The position numbers and the translations under genes are program-made. Positions 63,401-64,000 of a stretch of DNA of 64,000 bases are shown piece after piece. The stretch is from the NCBI GenBank assembly GCA_027487485.1, contig JAIYDN010000112.1, forward strand, positions 1 to 64,000, given 5' to 3'. This stretch comes from Planctomycetaceae bacterium. GTDB taxonomy: Bacteria > Planctomycetota > Planctomycetia > Pirellulales > Pirellulaceae. Each line of letters begins with the position of its first letter. The first letter of the stretch is position 1. Below the pieces are notes generated by a model that was not told the origin of the DNA, did not search any database, and worked only from the letters and a program-made list of their open reading frames with translations.

Positions 63401-64000
63401 GCTGTCAAACGCTCGCGACGCGCAAGTTCATTTTGGTACGATGCATCCGCGATACGATGGCCAATCGCAAGTACTCGAAATGCCAATTGCTCTTGCTCCA
63501 CCACCGCAGGAAACAATCGCCGTATCGTTTTTGCGACCAACGGTGCGGTGCTGAAGTGCAGTAACGCTACAAACACAACCGACGCAACCACGCCTACCAA
63601 ACCAATGATAAGAGGCACGGCTGCAAAGGCCCAAGCCACCGCACCAGCAACGGCTCCTAAGACCAGCCCAAGACACAAGAACCAAATCGAGCCAACGAAC
63701 CGCACGATCGGATGAGACCGCAATCGATTCATCTCGCGCAGCATGTTTCCCTTGGCCGTCTCGAACCGTGCTGAAACTTGCTTGAGATCTTGGATGGTCG
63801 ATAGATCTTTGGTCGCTTCGTCCGAAAGCTTCCCTTCCAGACTCTGCAATTTCATATCGCCCGTTTTGAGCCCAACCCATTCGCGGCATTCATGAACCAG
63901 TTGGTCGAGCGACAATCGCTCCTGCTCGAGCTTCCCTTTGACGCTATCCTTCGTTTTTTGTAACGTCGAGCGGGAGTTCTCCAGATCCGTTTTAAGCTCC
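60433..64000 (-). CDS. FtsK/SpoIIIE (EssC-like) ATPase with membrane helices and coiled coil (5' end outside window)
   Basis: At least 1189 aa; the frame stays open to the right edge, so the TTG at 63915 is not a reliable start. The visible N-terminal part is coiled coil, followed by two transmembrane helices (nt ~63530-63710) and a second long coiled coil (nt ~63100-63450). An FtsK/SpoIIIE ATPase domain has Walker A GKTGSGKSS (nt ~61995-62025) and Walker B ILILIDEFQELF (nt ~61680-61715). A second P-loop-like unit near nt 61060-61130 reads VVGQDEGCAANLL and lacks GKS, so it is degenerate. One active and one inactive FtsK unit in a membrane protein resembles EssC/EccC of type VII secretion more than cell-division FtsK. 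No secretion partners are visible in the window. Confidence 0.8.
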   Translation of the reverse strand, partial: ELKTDLENSRSTLQKTKDSVKGKLEQERLSLDQLVHECREWVGLKTGDMKLQSLEGKLSDEATKDLSTIQDLKQVSARFETAKGNMLREMNRLRSHPIVRFVGSIWFLCLGLVLGAVAGAVAWAFAAVPLIIGLVGVVASVVFVALLHFSTAPLVAKTIRRLFPAVVEQEQLAFRVLAIGHRIADASYQNELARRERLTAENQAKLESDHRANRERLLQDYNQNLASLQRNSALLREKVAQTRVTQHGKIDSDRKPKVEQLSKQQVEEVKRAKSSLESRLQDLQSRFVESQALVVNRWRLGCDGAVGRMEHLQKAREHLFPTWNAESFSQGTWVREGNSLAWPIGEIDPNSSFSPALDGLPETRLDEGVRWPVFFDLLSHGALILETHPDCKQASNDLLRNTVLRAETSLPPGSLNVTIIDPEGLGKQFSWLMSLADVDPSLVNHRVWTQPIHIAEQLSIAARHVEDIIQQSLRDKYKNLIEYNQVAGPMAVPYRLIVWANFPFGLDDHAWQSLCSILSSGGKCGVGVILQISDTHAWPTFADPAKVREFGLKLNFAPSTRDDTPTALVTIDHPDLEEFELQIESPPDEERLKMLMEHQVEATTNLGKRVIPFESIELAEQERQQARSADGLAIPIGIADSGRTHSLKLGQGTAQHVLIAGKTGSGKSSLLHTLITSAAMKYGPDQLRLVLLDFKKGVEFQVYAESAISHADVIGIESKREFGVSTLEYVDRILTARGEAFRQWGVQDLGSLAKKHPEHALPRILILIDEFQELFVEDDKVSQQASLLMDRIVRQGRSFGVHLILASQTLGGAYSLPRTTLSQMGVRIALQCDSADAMLILSEDNTVAERLRHSGQAIYNDAGGRFESNQNFQVAYVEKNSQVAMLSQLNRFPTPQSQTINPLGRQIVFEGHKPALWDDASIALATSSLSKEEGNCPLILGDSVSIDPPVVKVLSRSAGRNVMVVGQDEGCAANLLASMIVGVVDAIKPPRESSGLPPVWLLDGARKEDTHMSQLVNVLRERPAGTIQIADVRGLDSAMESLQVELDRRSALPDDLHPSMIIAVANIARFRELRKGEEYSFGDDAGGPAKPDAVLANLLRDGPALGMHVWIWSDSAGTLTRWISRQALRDIELRILMQMSASDSNQLIDANTANRLDRYVVLVHDDVEGKAIKLRPYALGQTLEKLSR

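Overview
The window looks like chromosomal DNA of a planctomycete, most likely from the Pirellulaceae or close relatives. The evidence is the gene content: secreted proteins with the planctomycete N-terminal LEPR-type motif (4332-9086, 23671-24867), dockerin-like pairs, a cytochrome/DUF1549/DUF1553 gene followed by a DUF1501 gene (39924-44622), an AsmA-like giant, and a SpoVG protein carrying a zinc ribbon. Base composition is moderate. I found no tRNA, rRNA, CRISPR array, phage or transposase gene. The window is cut inside a gene at both ends.

Layout. 1-9086: the end of a dockerin protein, a RecJ plus metallo-beta-lactamase pair, the small ribosomal protein gene rpmG, and a giant surface protein that joins a thioredoxin-like domain, a cyclophilin domain, a cohesin-like domain and four cadherin-like repeats. 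9134-15861: a minus-strand envelope operon with a lipoprotein carrying a transglutaminase-like domain that lacks its cysteine, a GT-C glycosyltransferase and an AsmA-like protein. 16198-24867: planctomycete hypotheticals, a VWA protein, YqgE, PdxH, a histidine phosphatase and a dockerin protein with helical repeats. 25262-33988: a four-gene plus-strand cassette of a YqiJ-like OB-fold membrane protein, a YqiK-like flotillin, a 1744-residue DUF3686/AAA ATPase and a two-helix CorA-like membrane protein. It has a tandem 13-nt repeat in front and is the strongest candidate for a little-described system.

34007-39421: acetolactate synthase, a GlmU-like nucleotidyl/acyltransferase, IspE and SpoVG. 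39422-39923: an intergenic stretch with a 146-bp palindromic MITE-like element and one unit of a dispersed repeat. 39924-45385: the DUF1549/DUF1501 pair and a hypothetical. 45550-52629: a minus-strand housekeeping operon lysS-ychF-cdsA-phoH-(7TM-HD phosphodiesterase). 52735-57437: a degenerate receiver, hpt, two glycosyltransferases and a LarA/DUF2088-like gene, the last three overlapping by ATGA. 57453-64000: an M50 protease, apt, a heptosyltransferase-like GT9 and an FtsK/EssC-like ATPase that runs off the right edge.

Many start codons here had to be moved from the longest possible reading frame. I used Shine-Dalgarno sequences, family N-termini and overlaps with neighbours, and say so in each entry. 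Domain calls come from motif recognition by eye, not from database searches.
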